NCBI GenBank assembly: GCA_018806915.1
Contig: JAGKQI010000085.1
Span: forward strand, 1,017,854 to 1,081,853
Reading direction: 5' to 3'
Length of the DNA: 64,000 bases
Source: Phytophthora colocasiae
Taxonomy: Eukaryota; Oomycota; Peronosporomycetes; Peronosporales; Peronosporaceae
The position numbers and the translations under genes are program-made. The notes under the pieces are model-generated. The model was given only the letters and a program-made list of their open reading frames with translations. It was not told where the DNA came from and ran no database searches. Within the stretch, counting starts at the first letter, position 1; the number at the start of each line of letters is the position of its first letter. Below, one piece after another: positions 9,858 through 20,114 of the stretch.

Positions 9858-12800
9858 TTAAATATCCCCAACACTGCCCATGGAGAGCATTCGCTGCTTG
9901 CGAATGTGGCTGCTCATACCCATCTCTTGTAACAGCTGAAATAAATCTCCAGAGTTCTTGATAAAATACGGTGCCTGCGAGAGTTTACGGCCAAGCGTAC
10001 ACACGAAAGTGTTGACAGGGAAGCGATACCGACCGTCCTCAGCTTCGTCTGTGGACACTGAAGTCGTTTGACTGATTGGATCACCTTCTGTTGCCATGTT
10101 CTTGGGAGATTTGTCTTCACTTTCGAGTCGAGACTTCTCTACCTCATCGCCATCATCATCATTGCCTTCGACTAACGGTGAAGGCGGTGGCAAATCACCG
10201 CTTGTACCCGGTGAAACACCCTGGGGTGAGTTCTCCAAGCCCAGGGATCCAGTGAGTGATGTTTTCCCTTCTGACGATGCCAGAGAGCTGGAGCTTTGTG
10301 CTCCCGCACCATCTTCGAGTTTTGCACGAGCCGTAGGAGGACAAACGAGAGCCCAACAAGCCGCCGGTGTATCTGGGAGTCTGTGAATACCAAAGTTGTC
10401 GCCATACTTAACTTTCATGGCCTTGAACAGTGCTGCAGACGGCGGGAAATCACGACGGGGAGTAAACTTGCTCTTCTCAGTGATTTCATCCCGCCGAGCA
10501 TTTGACGGCCGATTCAGCATCGCCACTGGAAACATATTCGCAGCACCGTCCGAAATCGAAGGCTTGGCCAGTGGTGTCAGCTTCGTCATATTCTCCCCCA
10601 ACGCTAGAAAATCCGCATCATTTGGCTGCGATGGAAGTCGAGCCAACGATCCACGCTCCCCGTGTGGTCCTGAGGCAAGGGCAGTGGAACTCCCGTCTCG
10701 TACCAGTAGCCGGCGGAAAGCGTTGTACGACATATCGTCGCTGATATCTCCAAAACTTGATGATCCGATTCCACCTTCATTCTCAATAATGTCCTGGATC
10801 AAACTTCGTCGTTGGGAAAACGAGGACGACGTCTCGTCGGTATCAGGATTTGCGGTCAAAAGGCTATCCTGCTGGCTGTCGGACATATCGTCGAACTCGT
10901 CCTTCTCCAGCTGACGACAGTAAGCTTCGAGGTCAATTGGTGGTGGCACTAGGAACGCAAACAGATCTTCGTCGGTACGGTCATCACCAGAGGCGATAAC
11001 CAGCACGAAATCAACTGATTGCTGCTCATCCAGTCCATCTAGAGCCCCTGCATCCATGTTGAAACTCACGGAATCCTTCCGGTCTCCACGGCTAAACTCG
11101 CCTTCTGCATCTCTATATCTATGGTCGTCCAGACTCAAATGCATCATATCACCTGCAATAGGATCCGAGTGAAATCCTCGAGGTTTCATCATTGGAGAGG
11201 ACGGTTGGTGTACCGGTTCTCCAAAATACTCAGTGGTCACGAGATCTTCGTCGGGGAACAACACGGACCAGTTCATAAACTCCCAAATCCGCTCAAACAG
11301 CGTTGCCTTGCTAACCTTCTGCGGTCGTACCTCGAGGTACCGGTTTCCCGGGCACACTGACACCGGGAGGGACCGCGTGATCTCGCGCAATGAAACCAAA
11401 AGTTCACTTGCTTGCCATAACCCGTGGTCCAAATCGCAGTCACGGTAATGCCACGCCACTGAGCTCTCTTTTCGTTCGATATACGCGCCAGGAGTGCGTT
11501 CTGTGTAGTACTCCAGCAACGGTACAACGTGCTCCCACCAGTTCATATCCATATTGGGCACCATACAGTGCCAGTATTCGTTTTCACCCAGCCATTTCAC
11601 GTAAACGCCATATTCTGCTGCCAGAACGAGATTTCCCGAGAGCCCCGAGAACCACTGCTCGCATACGGATGTACTACGAGCACTTACAAGAACAACAGTG
11701 TTGCGTGGGTCCTTCGTCAGCATAGAGAGCTGCCAGATCAACTCTTGTGGTGGGTACGCTAGCTCTGGAATGGACGCCTCCGCCGCAAGAACACCTTCGT
11801 AATTGATGAAAATCAACCGCCGCGAGGATCGTGAGTACGCTGACGTCATATCCCGCCGACTTAACTCGCGTCCAGACACCGACAAAGCGTTTTCTTCACT
11901 GCATTCATGGAGCTGCTCCAGGAAATTATCTGCCCAATGCCACGATGTAAATGAACTCACGTAGCTGTACATGTGCTGGTGGGCACGCATCACTTCGTCA
12001 TTATCTTGGAGGGATTCTTGCAGAGCATCCGTTAGTTCCTCGGTATTCCACGGGTTCACAAGGCGCGCTCCTCCCAGGGATTGTGCACAACCCGCAAACT
12101 CGCTTAGAATCACGCGTGAATGCTTGTTAGTTGCTTCGCGACAGACGACGTATCCGAAGGGGACAGTATTCATACCATCGCGTACAGGCGTGATCACTAG
12201 CGCGTCTGCCAGCGCATACAACGCGATCAGAGCCTCTACGGCTATTTCTTTATTCAAATACTGCACTGGGCCTTCAGTACCAATATCTTGCAATTTGCTG
12301 TTAATACGGGACACGAGAGACTCGACCTGGGACTCCAACGCTGATTCAAACACGGATGCGCCCGTAACAATCTGCAGAAATACCACTTCCTTTGCAAGTT
12401 CCGGCTTTTGAGTAAACAATTCCTCGACTGCCAATAATTTGTGCACCAGTCCTTTCGTCTGGTCCAGTTGGTCCACCCCTAAAATCACCTTCTTCTCTGC
12501 AAATTGACCCTCTAGCTGCCGCATTTGCTCCTGAACTGTGTCGGACTGCACCATCGAAATATACTTGTCAGCATTAATCCCCACGGGGCAAATTGTCACG
12601 CGTGCGAAGTGTCCATTAAAGTCCACACCCTTGTGGCTGCTTTCCAGACCTAGTAACCGAACACAAGCACTCTGAAAATGCCGTGCGTACTCGTACGTCT
12701 GAAATCCGATCAAATCTGCTCCCAGGATACCTGTTAAGATCTCTTCTCGGTTGTTCAGTATTCGATATAGCTCTGCCGACGGGAAGGGAATGTGCATGAA

Positions 12801-13535
12801 GAATCCCAAACAAATATTATCGTTTGGGAACAAATTCTGCACCATTTGAGGCACCAAAGTCAAGTGATATCCCTGAATCCAGACCAAATCGCCATCTTCG
12901 TAAACTTCCTGAACTGCATCAGCAAACGCCTGGTTCGCAGCCACATACGCCTGCCACATTCTCTCCATACTCCGTTCATCTTCCTGTCCACCTTCCATCA
13001 TTTCGTGCTGAATAATCTGATCGTCCGTCGTTGGCGGGCACGAGTGGAACAAAGGCCACATGACAGTCTTACAGAACCCTTGGTAGTACAGTCGCTCTCT
13101 CTTTTCATCCAAAAACACTGGATAATACTTCTGATCCTGTAGTAATTGTTCCTTTAGCGTATTCTGCTCGCTAGGCTCGATCTCTCCATGCACAGACCCG
13201 ATCCAGACGCAGTCGTAGCTCTCGTGCAAAGACTGGAAGATTTCCATAGCTCCATTAAGACTCGCGTGCTCTGGGAATTCAGCACGCCACTGCGACTGTG
13301 CGTCTTCCGACACAAGCCAAAAGGGAAGTGTCCGCGTCACTAGCAGTACCCGACGACGTCGTCGTGAGCCTTTAACCCCTTCATCATCTGCGTCATTGTC
13401 ATTGGCTCCTCCTGTGCCGCTCTCCTGCTCTGCCTTAACACGCTTCTCACGCACCTGGTTGAGCTTTGTATAGAGCTCCGATAGCTCACGCAGCAGCGCC
13501 GTCTCGCGCTCCTTAAAGCTCGCGCTTTCCGTCAT
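9858..13535 (-). CDS. Trehalose-6-phosphate synthase/phosphatase-like protein with altered catalytic motifs
   Basis: Single-exon protein of 1225 aa with a GT20 synthase domain (about residues 65-560) followed by a HAD-type phosphatase domain (about 570-880) and long Ser-rich tails. Synthase landmarks are present: LLVTRTLPFWL, YYQGFCKTVMWPLFH, HIPFPSAELYR, GADLIGFQTYEYARHF and PVRDGMNTVPFGYVV. In the phosphate-binding loop, however, the usual DRLDYxKGL reads DQLDQTKGL, so the Arg is Gln while the Lys is kept. In the phosphatase domain motif I, normally DxDGTL, reads NYEGVL at about residue 575, losing the nucleophile, although GDDRTDEDLF is intact near 850. It may be a regulatory or partly inactive class II-like enzyme; this is inference. 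Start: ATG 13535. The open frame extends 72 nt upstream of it without an ATG. Confidence 0.88.
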   Translation of the reverse strand: MTESASFKERETALLRELSELYTKLNQVREKRVKAEQESGTGGANDNDADDEGVKGSRRRRRVLLVTRTLPFWLVSEDAQSQWRAEFPEHASLNGAMEIFQSLHESYDCVWIGSVHGEIEPSEQNTLKEQLLQDQKYYPVFLDEKRERLYYQGFCKTVMWPLFHSCPPTTDDQIIQHEMMEGGQEDERSMERMWQAYVAANQAFADAVQEVYEDGDLVWIQGYHLTLVPQMVQNLFPNDNICLGFFMHIPFPSAELYRILNNREEILTGILGADLIGFQTYEYARHFQSACVRLLGLESSHKGVDFNGHFARVTICPVGINADKYISMVQSDTVQEQMRQLEGQFAEKKVILGVDQLDQTKGLVHKLLAVEELFTQKPELAKEVVFLQIVTGASVFESALESQVESLVSRINSKLQDIGTEGPVQYLNKEIAVEALIALYALADALVITPVRDGMNTVPFGYVVCREATNKHSRVILSEFAGCAQSLGGARLVNPWNTEELTDALQESLQDNDEVMRAHQHMYSYVSSFTSWHWADNFLEQLHECSEENALSVSGRELSRRDMTSAYSRSSRRLIFINYEGVLAAEASIPELAYPPQELIWQLSMLTKDPRNTVVLVSARSTSVCEQWFSGLSGNLVLAAEYGVYVKWLGENEYWHCMVPNMDMNWWEHVVPLLEYYTERTPGAYIERKESSVAWHYRDCDLDHGLWQASELLVSLREITRSLPVSVCPGNRYLEVRPQKVSKATLFERIWEFMNWSVLFPDEDLVTTEYFGEPVHQPSSPMMKPRGFHSDPIAGDMMHLSLDDHRYRDAEGEFSRGDRKDSVSFNMDAGALDGLDEQQSVDFVLVIASGDDRTDEDLFAFLVPPPIDLEAYCRQLEKDEFDDMSDSQQDSLLTANPDTDETSSSFSQRRSLIQDIIENEGGIGSSSFGDISDDMSYNAFRRLLVRDGSSTALASGPHGERGSLARLPSQPNDADFLALGENMTKLTPLAKPSISDGAANMFPVAMLNRPSNARRDEITEKSKFTPRRDFPPSAALFKAMKVKYGDNFGIHRLPDTPAACWALVCPPTARAKLEDGAGAQSSSSLASSEGKTSLTGSLGLENSPQGVSPGTSGDLPPPSPLVEGNDDDGDEVEKSRLESEDKSPKNMATEGDPISQTTSVSTDEAEDGRYRFPVNTFVCTLGRKLSQAPYFIKNSGDLFQLLQEMGMSSHIRKQRMLSMGSVGDI

Positions 13536-14039
13536 TTTGACGTCTAATTGCGTTGTGGGGAGAAAAAGCGACGGGGCGCGACCGGGACGAGGCTCCAACA
13601 GCTCCAACTTGCAACGAGATTAAAGTAAGGAATAAAATGAAGCAATTAATACTAGTGCGGGTGGATACGAGGCACGATAAGACGCCCACGTCGTGCGCCT
13701 TCGGACCGAAGTGGTGGCGGCCACTGGAACTGCGAAAATGGCTGCAGGAAAAAAAAACGTTACTCTACTAGGGAATAAGTTAATGCAATACTATGCTGTA
13801 AGTGAGGTTCTCATTTAACCTGAGTCTTCTTCAAGCAGTTCTGGAACTACAGTCTCTTCGATTGATACAACAATGCATGTGTACGACAGTGTCTTTCTAA
13901 TGAAGTATTATCTAGCTGCAGGGGGCTAATGTTTAATAAAAAGCATACAGTGACTGGCTATGGAGCTACTTCGAAGCATTCCAGCCAAGCTTCTGTGCGA
14001 GCCTTCTTACAAGAAGGTCGATGGATATTCACGGGTGGA
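13536..14039. other. Intergenic region upstream of TPS-like gene
   Basis: Presumed promoter of the TPS-like gene plus 3' flank of the 14.0-kb gene. I see nothing else recognisable. Confidence 0.4.
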
Positions 14040-14729
14040 TTACATTTGCGAGACGAGATAGTAGAAAACAATCATCATGAATAGGATGAGCGACGCACCC
14101 AGAATGGAGAACATGAGTTTGCGTTGTCGTTGTCGTCTCATCTCCTCCAGTTCCGAGAGTAACAGAACCGTCGGCACAAGTTCCAGATCGGGGCGTACAC
14201 GGTACAGATCCGCCTTCTCCTCAATCGTCAAGCGTCGCGGCATGCAGCGCGTAGCACACGAGCCGTTCAATCTCTGCTTGATGTCGTCGTCCTCATCACT
14301 GTCGATATCAATCGCAAACTCAACTGAAACGTGTTTCTTTAGGCTGCGGCACGACAAGTCCGAAGGTATTCTCAGAATAGACTGCAACGATGCTGAAGTG
14401 CTGGTCGTGCAGCTACCGTCGCTGTCGCTCTCCGTCTCGCTTTGGTTGCTGTGTTGGTCGCTACCTCCCAGTAGCGCATCCGCCTCGGTAAGGCGCGGGG
14501 CCAGAGGTGAATTGTTGTTCTTCTTAGTGGAACTAGTACCGGTTGGCATGGAGCCGTACATGGTGGTGAGTTGACGTCGATTGCCGTCCGTCTTGAGCGC
14601 GTACGACACATAACCCGCACGCTGGTAGGGAGTCTCGGACGGCTCTGTATCGTACGTCTTGTCTGCCTTGAGCGCCTGCAGTGGCAGGACCTCGGCCTCC
14701 CGCATGCGCGATTCCCTTTTACCCGTCAT
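14040..14729 (-). CDS. Hypothetical tail-anchored membrane protein
   Basis: 229 aa from the ATG at 14729. I do not recognise a family. The first two thirds are polar and Ser/Thr/Asp-rich, with an acidic run (DIDSDEDDDIKQR). A conserved-looking segment follows (LTIEEKADLYRVRPDLELVP), then a short basic helix (EEMRRQRQRKLM). The protein ends in a single hydrophobic helix of about 20 residues (FSILGASLILFMMIVFYY) a few residues before the stop. This topology, with a cytosolic head and C-terminal anchor, suggests a tail-anchored protein of ER, mitochondrion or other organelle. Codon use is like that of neighbouring housekeeping genes. Confidence 0.7.
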   Translation of the reverse strand: MTGKRESRMREAEVLPLQALKADKTYDTEPSETPYQRAGYVSYALKTDGNRRQLTTMYGSMPTGTSSTKKNNNSPLAPRLTEADALLGGSDQHSNQSETESDSDGSCTTSTSASLQSILRIPSDLSCRSLKKHVSVEFAIDIDSDEDDDIKQRLNGSCATRCMPRRLTIEEKADLYRVRPDLELVPTVLLLSELEEMRRQRQRKLMFSILGASLILFMMIVFYYLVSQM

Positions 14730-15591
14730 TAGTGCTGGTAGTATTGACACTTCCAACCGACAGCAAGTTCACTTATGAGCTGGTGGATTAGGCGGCGATT
14801 GTTCTGGCACGGCAACCGCCGTCGCGACTGCTGGCCTACATCTTTCCATATTGGTCCTCATTTGGCAACGCAAGAGATGGACCTTACAAATATTATTAAT
14901 AAGTCAACTGGCACCTCTCATTGCGCAACAGGGTCTGTAAATCTTTTGGGTTTCCGTGGAACAGAGACGCTGCGACTTCGAAAAAGGCATCGCAGCAGCA
15001 GCGCTAAAACCAGCAGCGTCTCCCGTCAGCCACAAACCAGCAGCAGCTAATGACGGCGTGATAAGAACAGCCTTATCTCCGACGATGACTGAAGGCATCA
15101 GCGGTAAGGCCCAGTTAGCCACATGCTCCGCGGCCTCATCCTGCTGCTTGCAAGCACCTTTGGCGGCCAAACAGTGTTTTGGACCCTTTCGCTCTCCCAC
15201 ACTCGTTTTATATGGCGGTTTGTATGCCGCCCATTGCGATCTTCATGTCAGAGACCGGACGATCTTTAAATTCGCGCTTCAACTTGGACTCAGATCAGCA
15301 AAAACAAACCAGGTCAATCAATGGCGGAGAGCGAACGCCAGCCTGGCGGGGGCGAATACCAATACCAAATTGGTACATATTACCAATACACATTCTATTG
15401 CTTTGTGCACGTACATGTAGCGCGGTGTTCCAGCAGTCGGCGAACGGCTTGCAAAGTTACGGCAGAGCACATGTCGTTTATGCTGTATGTAGGAGTTGTA
15501 GGTTATGTAAAAAAAAACATGTATGACCCTGATCAACTAGGACTAAAAAATGTATCCGTTCGTCACAGAGCTGACATGTGAGGAGGTCATC
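14730..15591. other. Intergenic region with possible decayed repeat
   Basis: About 860 bp between the membrane protein start and the first lactonase stop. Both strands hold open frames (for example 14904-15200 minus and 14956-15420 plus) rich in Ala and Cys that overlap each other. They look like relic or random sequence rather than genes. No terminal repeats seen. Confidence 0.4.
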
Positions 15592-16785
15592 TCAAAATTC
15601 GCCAATGTAAACGCGTTCCGGGGTTCCAACGTCAAAGGACTTTCCTGTGTAGACCAACAGACCCGTGTCTGGGTTTATCTTGAACAGGTTCATGCTGTCC
15701 GAGTCCTGATTGGCAACCACCATCCAGTCGTTGTAGATCACGAAGCTTTTGGGCGTTTTCCCACGACTGTTTTCCCATCCGAGAGATGTTAACGTCCCGT
15801 CAACATGAACAGCAAACATGGCAATGGAGTTGTGGCCACGATTCGATGCGTAGAGGAATTTCCCATCACTCGTCAAGTGAACGTCCGCAGCAGTGCTCGT
15901 ATTCTTGAAATCTGTCGGTAAAGTCGTGATTTTCTGGAGTGCTGGACTTGATAACAGTTGTGTTTCCTTGTTGATCTCGTACACACCGACAGTGTTGGAA
16001 ATCTCATCTACGACGTACGCAAAGTCTCCGCTCGGATGAATCGCCATGTGACGTGGCCCAGATCCTCCTGAACGCTTGGTCGTCTCGAGGCTGATCAACG
16101 TTTTCTTCGCCGTATCAAGTTGGTACTGGAGCAGTTCATCGCTTCCAAGGTTGGCAGCGACGACATGATTCGAGTTTGGTAGCCATGTGGTACTGTGGAT
16201 GTGGCCAACAGCCTGCTGATCCATGACAACCTTGCTTCCAACTGGAAATTCCTGGTGAAAACTCTCGTTGGCAAGTGAACCGTCCGAATTCAGGGGAAAC
16301 ATGGCAAGACTTCCGTCGTAGTTCGAGATAATGGCGAAATCTTCGTCGGGGCTCAGTGAGATGTGCGTCGGATTTCCACCGTGGGATTCAAGCGTGTTGA
16401 GAAGCTCTAACGTACCATTTGATCGCAATGTGAGTGCCGATACGTACCCGGTTTGAGTTCCAGGATTCGTCTTGGAGTCGTCAGTAACCGCGTTCACAGC
16501 GTACAGCACAGGTTTTCCACCGGAGAACTTCTTCGTTGACCCCTGGACGAAGACTGGGTTGACGCCTACAGGTGTTATTCCGAATGGCGATAGAGATCCA
16601 TCAGTCGTGTCGAACTTGTAAGTGTAGACGCCTTTGCCAGTGCCAACCATCCACCCTTCATCACGCGTGTGAGTAGCAGCAAACAGAATAGGCTGCGACT
16701 GACTTTGGGCTGTCTCCTTCACCAAAGCATTCGCTGCACGGACAGCGAGGGTGGTAAAATCCAAAAGAAACAGTGAAGCTTGCAT
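15592..16785 (-). CDS. Secreted lactonase-family beta-propeller, paralogue 1
   Basis: Seven-bladed propeller of the lactonase (6-phosphogluconolactonase/muconate cycloisomerase-like, Pfam Lactonase) family, 397 aa. Shared blade motifs are QPILFAATHTRDEGW, THISLSPDEDFAIISNYDGS, GHIHSTTWLPNSNHVVAANL, GPRHMAIHPSGDFAYVVDE and FLYASNRGHNSIAMF. The N-terminus from ATG 16785 (MQASLFLLDFTTLAVRAANA) is a plausible but weaker signal peptide than in the two paralogues. A 23-residue longer start at 16854 is possible. The enzyme likely acts outside the cell on a sugar or aromatic lactone; the substrate is unknown. It is closer to the 23.8-kb copy than to its immediate neighbour, judged by shared segments such as the RDEGW and FDTTDG region. 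Confidence 0.85.
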   Translation of the reverse strand: MQASLFLLDFTTLAVRAANALVKETAQSQSQPILFAATHTRDEGWMVGTGKGVYTYKFDTTDGSLSPFGITPVGVNPVFVQGSTKKFSGGKPVLYAVNAVTDDSKTNPGTQTGYVSALTLRSNGTLELLNTLESHGGNPTHISLSPDEDFAIISNYDGSLAMFPLNSDGSLANESFHQEFPVGSKVVMDQQAVGHIHSTTWLPNSNHVVAANLGSDELLQYQLDTAKKTLISLETTKRSGGSGPRHMAIHPSGDFAYVVDEISNTVGVYEINKETQLLSSPALQKITTLPTDFKNTSTAADVHLTSDGKFLYASNRGHNSIAMFAVHVDGTLTSLGWENSRGKTPKSFVIYNDWMVVANQDSDSMNLFKINPDTGLLVYTGKSFDVGTPERVYIGEF

Positions 16786-17528
16786 GAATGAGCTGTACGA
16801 ATTCGAACTCGGTTTTACAGAGAAATTTGGAAAGTGAGGAGACATTGGTCCCATCGGGAGATGCTGCGACGAGTTGTTGTGTCTCGCCCTTGTTCAAGCA
16901 AGCAGGCATGCCGTTATGTGGAACATGCAATGCGGTAAGATCCAATCCAGCTTTTACGCGATAACAAACGTCATGCTGTGTCGTACTTTTGATCATACAG
17001 TCGAACAACTAATGCAACTAAGCAAGTTTACCAGCATTTCTTTTGTTTAGATAAAAAAAAATCTGAGTTCACTAGAGGAGGAAGCTCTTACGTCGAGTCT
17101 GAATCCGTTTTACAGCCTGGCATCAGCATCATTTTTGCGAGAAGGAATGTCAGCAAAGCTTCGTAGAGTAAAACAGCATCATATTGGCATCATCAAGCCA
17201 TGCACTTCATGTTTAATACATGTAAGTACCTGTATTATTCGAGTTCAGTACAATTGCTTGGTACCAACGTATTCACGACAATTGATAACACTAGATACAT
17301 TGTATCTCGCTCCCTGGTAGACTCTATTACTCTAGATCGCACCGATTTGGAGGTGCTTTCCGAACGACAACAAAATTCTCCATGCAGAAAACTTACTTTT
17401 CTGGGAGTCGATTGGGTCGATTGCAGCAGGAAATGTATTTTCACAGGAAAGAATCAGTTGACTGGTAATTACATCATCTACCATCGGTAATCAGCTTTGA
17501 ATATTTTTCAATGATAGTAACACAGCAC
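16786..17528. other. Intergenic region between lactonase paralogues
   Basis: AT-richer than the flanking genes, about 740 bp. Contains the presumed promoter of paralogue 1. No gene, repeat or terminator is evident. Confidence 0.4.
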
Positions 17529-18680
17529 CTAGTACTCCGCAACGTAGAGGCTGACAGCTCCGTCAATCTTGTACGAGTTACCGGTGTATGTCAGTGCACC
17601 GGTCTCGCCGTTCACCTTGAAAACGTACATGTCGTCCGAGGCCTGGTTCGCCACAATGAGCCAGTCCTTGTAAACAACGAAGCCACGCGGCGTCACGCCT
17701 CGCGAACTCTCCCAGTTGAGCGCCTTGAGCGTTCCATCCGTGTTGATCTTGTACGTGACAATCGAGTTGTGGCCACGGTTTGACGCGTACACGAACTTTC
17801 CGTTGCTGGAAAGGTGGATATCGGAAGCCGTACTGGTGTTGGTGAAGCCAGCAGGCAGTGTCGAAATGTTTTGCAACGCAGTTTTCGATAGCAAAGCAGC
17901 CTTCTTGTCGATCTTGTAGACACCAATAGTATTCGAAAGCTCGTCGGTGACGTAAGCAAAGTTTCCGCTCGCGTCAATGGCCATGTGACGGGGTCCTGAT
18001 CCAGCCGGTCGCTTGACAGTCTCCAGGCTTTTCAGCGTTTTCTTGGTCGCGTCCAGTTCATACTGGAGAAGCTCGTCGCCACCAAGGTTGGCCGCAATGA
18101 CGTGGTTCGATTTGGGCAGCCACGTGGTGCTGTGAATGTGCCCTGTGGCCTGGTTGTCCATGACGACTTTGCTGCCAACAGGGAAGTCCTGGTAGAAAGA
18201 TTCAGCACCGACCGAGCCGTCCTTGTTAAGCGGGAACAGGGACAAACTGCCGGCGTAGTTGGCAACCGAGACGAAATCTTCGTTCGGGCTGAGGGCAACG
18301 TGAGCAGGAGAACCGCCCTTCATCTCCTGGGAGTTGATGACCTTCAATGTACCGTTCGATTGCAGAGTCATCGCTGACACGTAGCCAGTAGTAGACAAAC
18401 GGTTGAGGGCGTAGATTACACGTTCGCCATTCGAGAATTTCTTGTTCGAGCCCTGGACGTACGTCGGGTTGAGGCCCTTGTCAGCGAATGTGAGGGGTGT
18501 GATTCCGTAAGGAGTCAGGGATCCGTCGGCCTCGTTCAGCTTGAAAGTGTTGATGCCGTTCGTCGTCTCCTTCGTCCAAGTAGCAGCGAACAGAATCGGT
18601 TGAGTGGACGACTGCGTAGTAGCAGCGGAGACACCAGCCACGACGGCAACAAGGCAGAGGAAGAGGCTTGGGAGGCGCAT
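17529..18680 (-). CDS. Secreted lactonase-family beta-propeller, paralogue 2
   Basis: 383 aa with a clear signal peptide (MRLPSLFLCLVAVVAGVSA). The start at 18680 was chosen for this reason, because the open frame continues upstream past the leader. It is the most divergent and shortest of the three: it reads LFAATWTKETTNGINTFKLN where the others carry the RDEGW and GTGKG insert of blade 1. The propeller motifs are kept: HVALSPNEDFVSVANYAGS, GHIHSTTWLPKSNHVIAANL, GPRHMAIDASGNFAYVTDE and FVYASNRGHNSIVTY. A TA-flanked MITE lies 112 bp upstream of its start codon, inside the probable promoter. Confidence 0.9.
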   Translation of the reverse strand: MRLPSLFLCLVAVVAGVSAATTQSSTQPILFAATWTKETTNGINTFKLNEADGSLTPYGITPLTFADKGLNPTYVQGSNKKFSNGERVIYALNRLSTTGYVSAMTLQSNGTLKVINSQEMKGGSPAHVALSPNEDFVSVANYAGSLSLFPLNKDGSVGAESFYQDFPVGSKVVMDNQATGHIHSTTWLPKSNHVIAANLGGDELLQYELDATKKTLKSLETVKRPAGSGPRHMAIDASGNFAYVTDELSNTIGVYKIDKKAALLSKTALQNISTLPAGFTNTSTASDIHLSSNGKFVYASNRGHNSIVTYKINTDGTLKALNWESSRGVTPRGFVVYKDWLIVANQASDDMYVFKVNGETGALTYTGNSYKIDGAVSLYVAEY

Positions 18681-18792
18681 ACTTGGTGATCTCGATTCGT
18701 CGAATAGAATTGTGGTTCTCCAGCCGTGGGCTCCGGTTTGTTTGTTTGCGTCTGCCTCTTGGCTGGGGCATTCTTGCGGTCGTTGACCCCTA

Positions 18793-19253
18793 CTGGGGGG
18801 GTTCACACCGGCAAATTTCCAGTAGGCGACTTACATAAACCAGTATTTTTCGTGTCTCGTTTGACCGAATTTGCAGAAGAGTGGTACTTTTTCCGAGTAG
18901 GGAGATCAGCTACTCGGAATTTCTTCAGTTTGCAGTAGGGGAGAATGCAAGAAGGCCATGGCGAGCGTGGAGCAAGGTCAGAGCCACTCGTAGCGTAAGG
19001 GAGTAGCGGGGCGATGTCGTAGCTGTAATCACCGTCGCTCTCTTCACTGCTACTCTCTCCATTATCTTCGCCGCGTTCAATAAACCAACGAATCGCGACC
19101 AGATCTGCTGGGGATACGCTGGCCCCCGCCATTTTGTCTGTGTTCTCTGAGGCAGCTGAAGATTAACCGGTTGGAAGGCAACTCGCAGTAAATTTGGAGA
19201 AATGGACTTTCTTGTAATCTACTGGAAATTTGCCGGTGTGAACCCCCCCACTG
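18793..19253. mobile_element. TA-flanked MITE (Tc1/mariner-like ends), about 461 bp
   Basis: Flanked by TA at 18791-18792 and 19254-19255. The ends are inverted repeats of about 33 bp: GGGGGGGTTCACACCGGCAA then ATTTCCAGTAG, identical apart from two extra bases at the right tip. The interior has a minus-strand open frame at 18803-19132 (109 codons, acidic middle SSSEESDGD) that runs into the left TIR; I do not recognise it and would not call it a gene. TA target and TIR type suggest mobilisation by a Tc1/mariner-class transposase. Confidence 0.82.
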
Positions 19254-20114
19254 TACACCATTTAGACAGGACATCCGGAGATTATCCCGGAGACTTCAGC
19301 AGACAAAATACGAAAAACACCATTCAATTGTGAATCCAGCACCAGCAAATACATAATTCCACTCAGATTTGATCAATCGCACCTAGCCGAAGTCGAGTGT
19401 GGGTGTGCCACACATTTGGAATCCTGGCCTCTACGCGGCAAGGCATGCGCGCCGACGTTCTCGCGGCTCTTACAGACGCTACACGGGTCAACCAGCTTCA
19501 CGGGTGGACCCTTTCGCTTGCTATTGATGTCAGCTCGGTGCGCGTATCCAGTTACCTCTGCAAATCCAAGTTGGTGATGATGAAAGGGACCCGAAAGGGC
19601 GGCCAGAATGCTGCCCGTGTATACTGCACTCTGCTGGTAGCAGATATAGCACAGTAGAAAGACGTTACGAGCGGCTACAAACAGCCAAGGTGTGATCATC
19701 GCTCGAGGTCAGCTGTAAAACGCGGTGGTAGGAGGTTGTTGCCGGCGAATACCAGGCTCAAGCCTCATCGGTGGCGGTCGGTGGGTAGGTGGGTGGGTGG
19801 GGGCAGCACAAACATGTAATGTAAGCAATTGTCTGGATTATATTGACTAGCTACTTGCAGGCTATTGCTTCAACATTAACTCTATTGCACTCCAATTGTT
19901 TGCAGGTCGTCCAGCAGCTTGTTTCTCGCTGCGTTCACGGGGAGCTCGGTTACGGACGCGGTACACGAGGCGTGCGCGACCGCAGAGGTCAAGCTGGTCC
20001 CGCACGGACAGCCCGTATATGAGGTGGACACTGCAGCCAACTTTCAGAAACACACGGCGGCAGCACGTTTGCCCAACAACATCAACTTGCCAACCCGTTG
20101 CTGGTATTAGTAAG
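19254..20114. other. Repeat-rich interval with small unassigned ORFs
   Basis: Holds a plus-strand open frame at 19919-20110 (63 codons, ending at a TAG) and a minus-strand frame at 19373-19699 with spaced Cys residues (CSVCKS). I recognise neither. Both could be decayed transposon pieces, as they abut the MULE relic. A G-rich run of four G-tracts lies at 19783-19803. Confidence 0.4.

Noticed and set aside
14904..15420. Overlapping open frames on both strands upstream of lactonase 1
   Set aside because: Each is a mirror of the other, with no start context, domain or splice signal. At most repeat relic.
18803..19132. 109-codon ORF inside the MITE upstream of lactonase 2
   Set aside because: Runs into the terminal inverted repeat, has low complexity and no known domain. 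Not supported as a gene.
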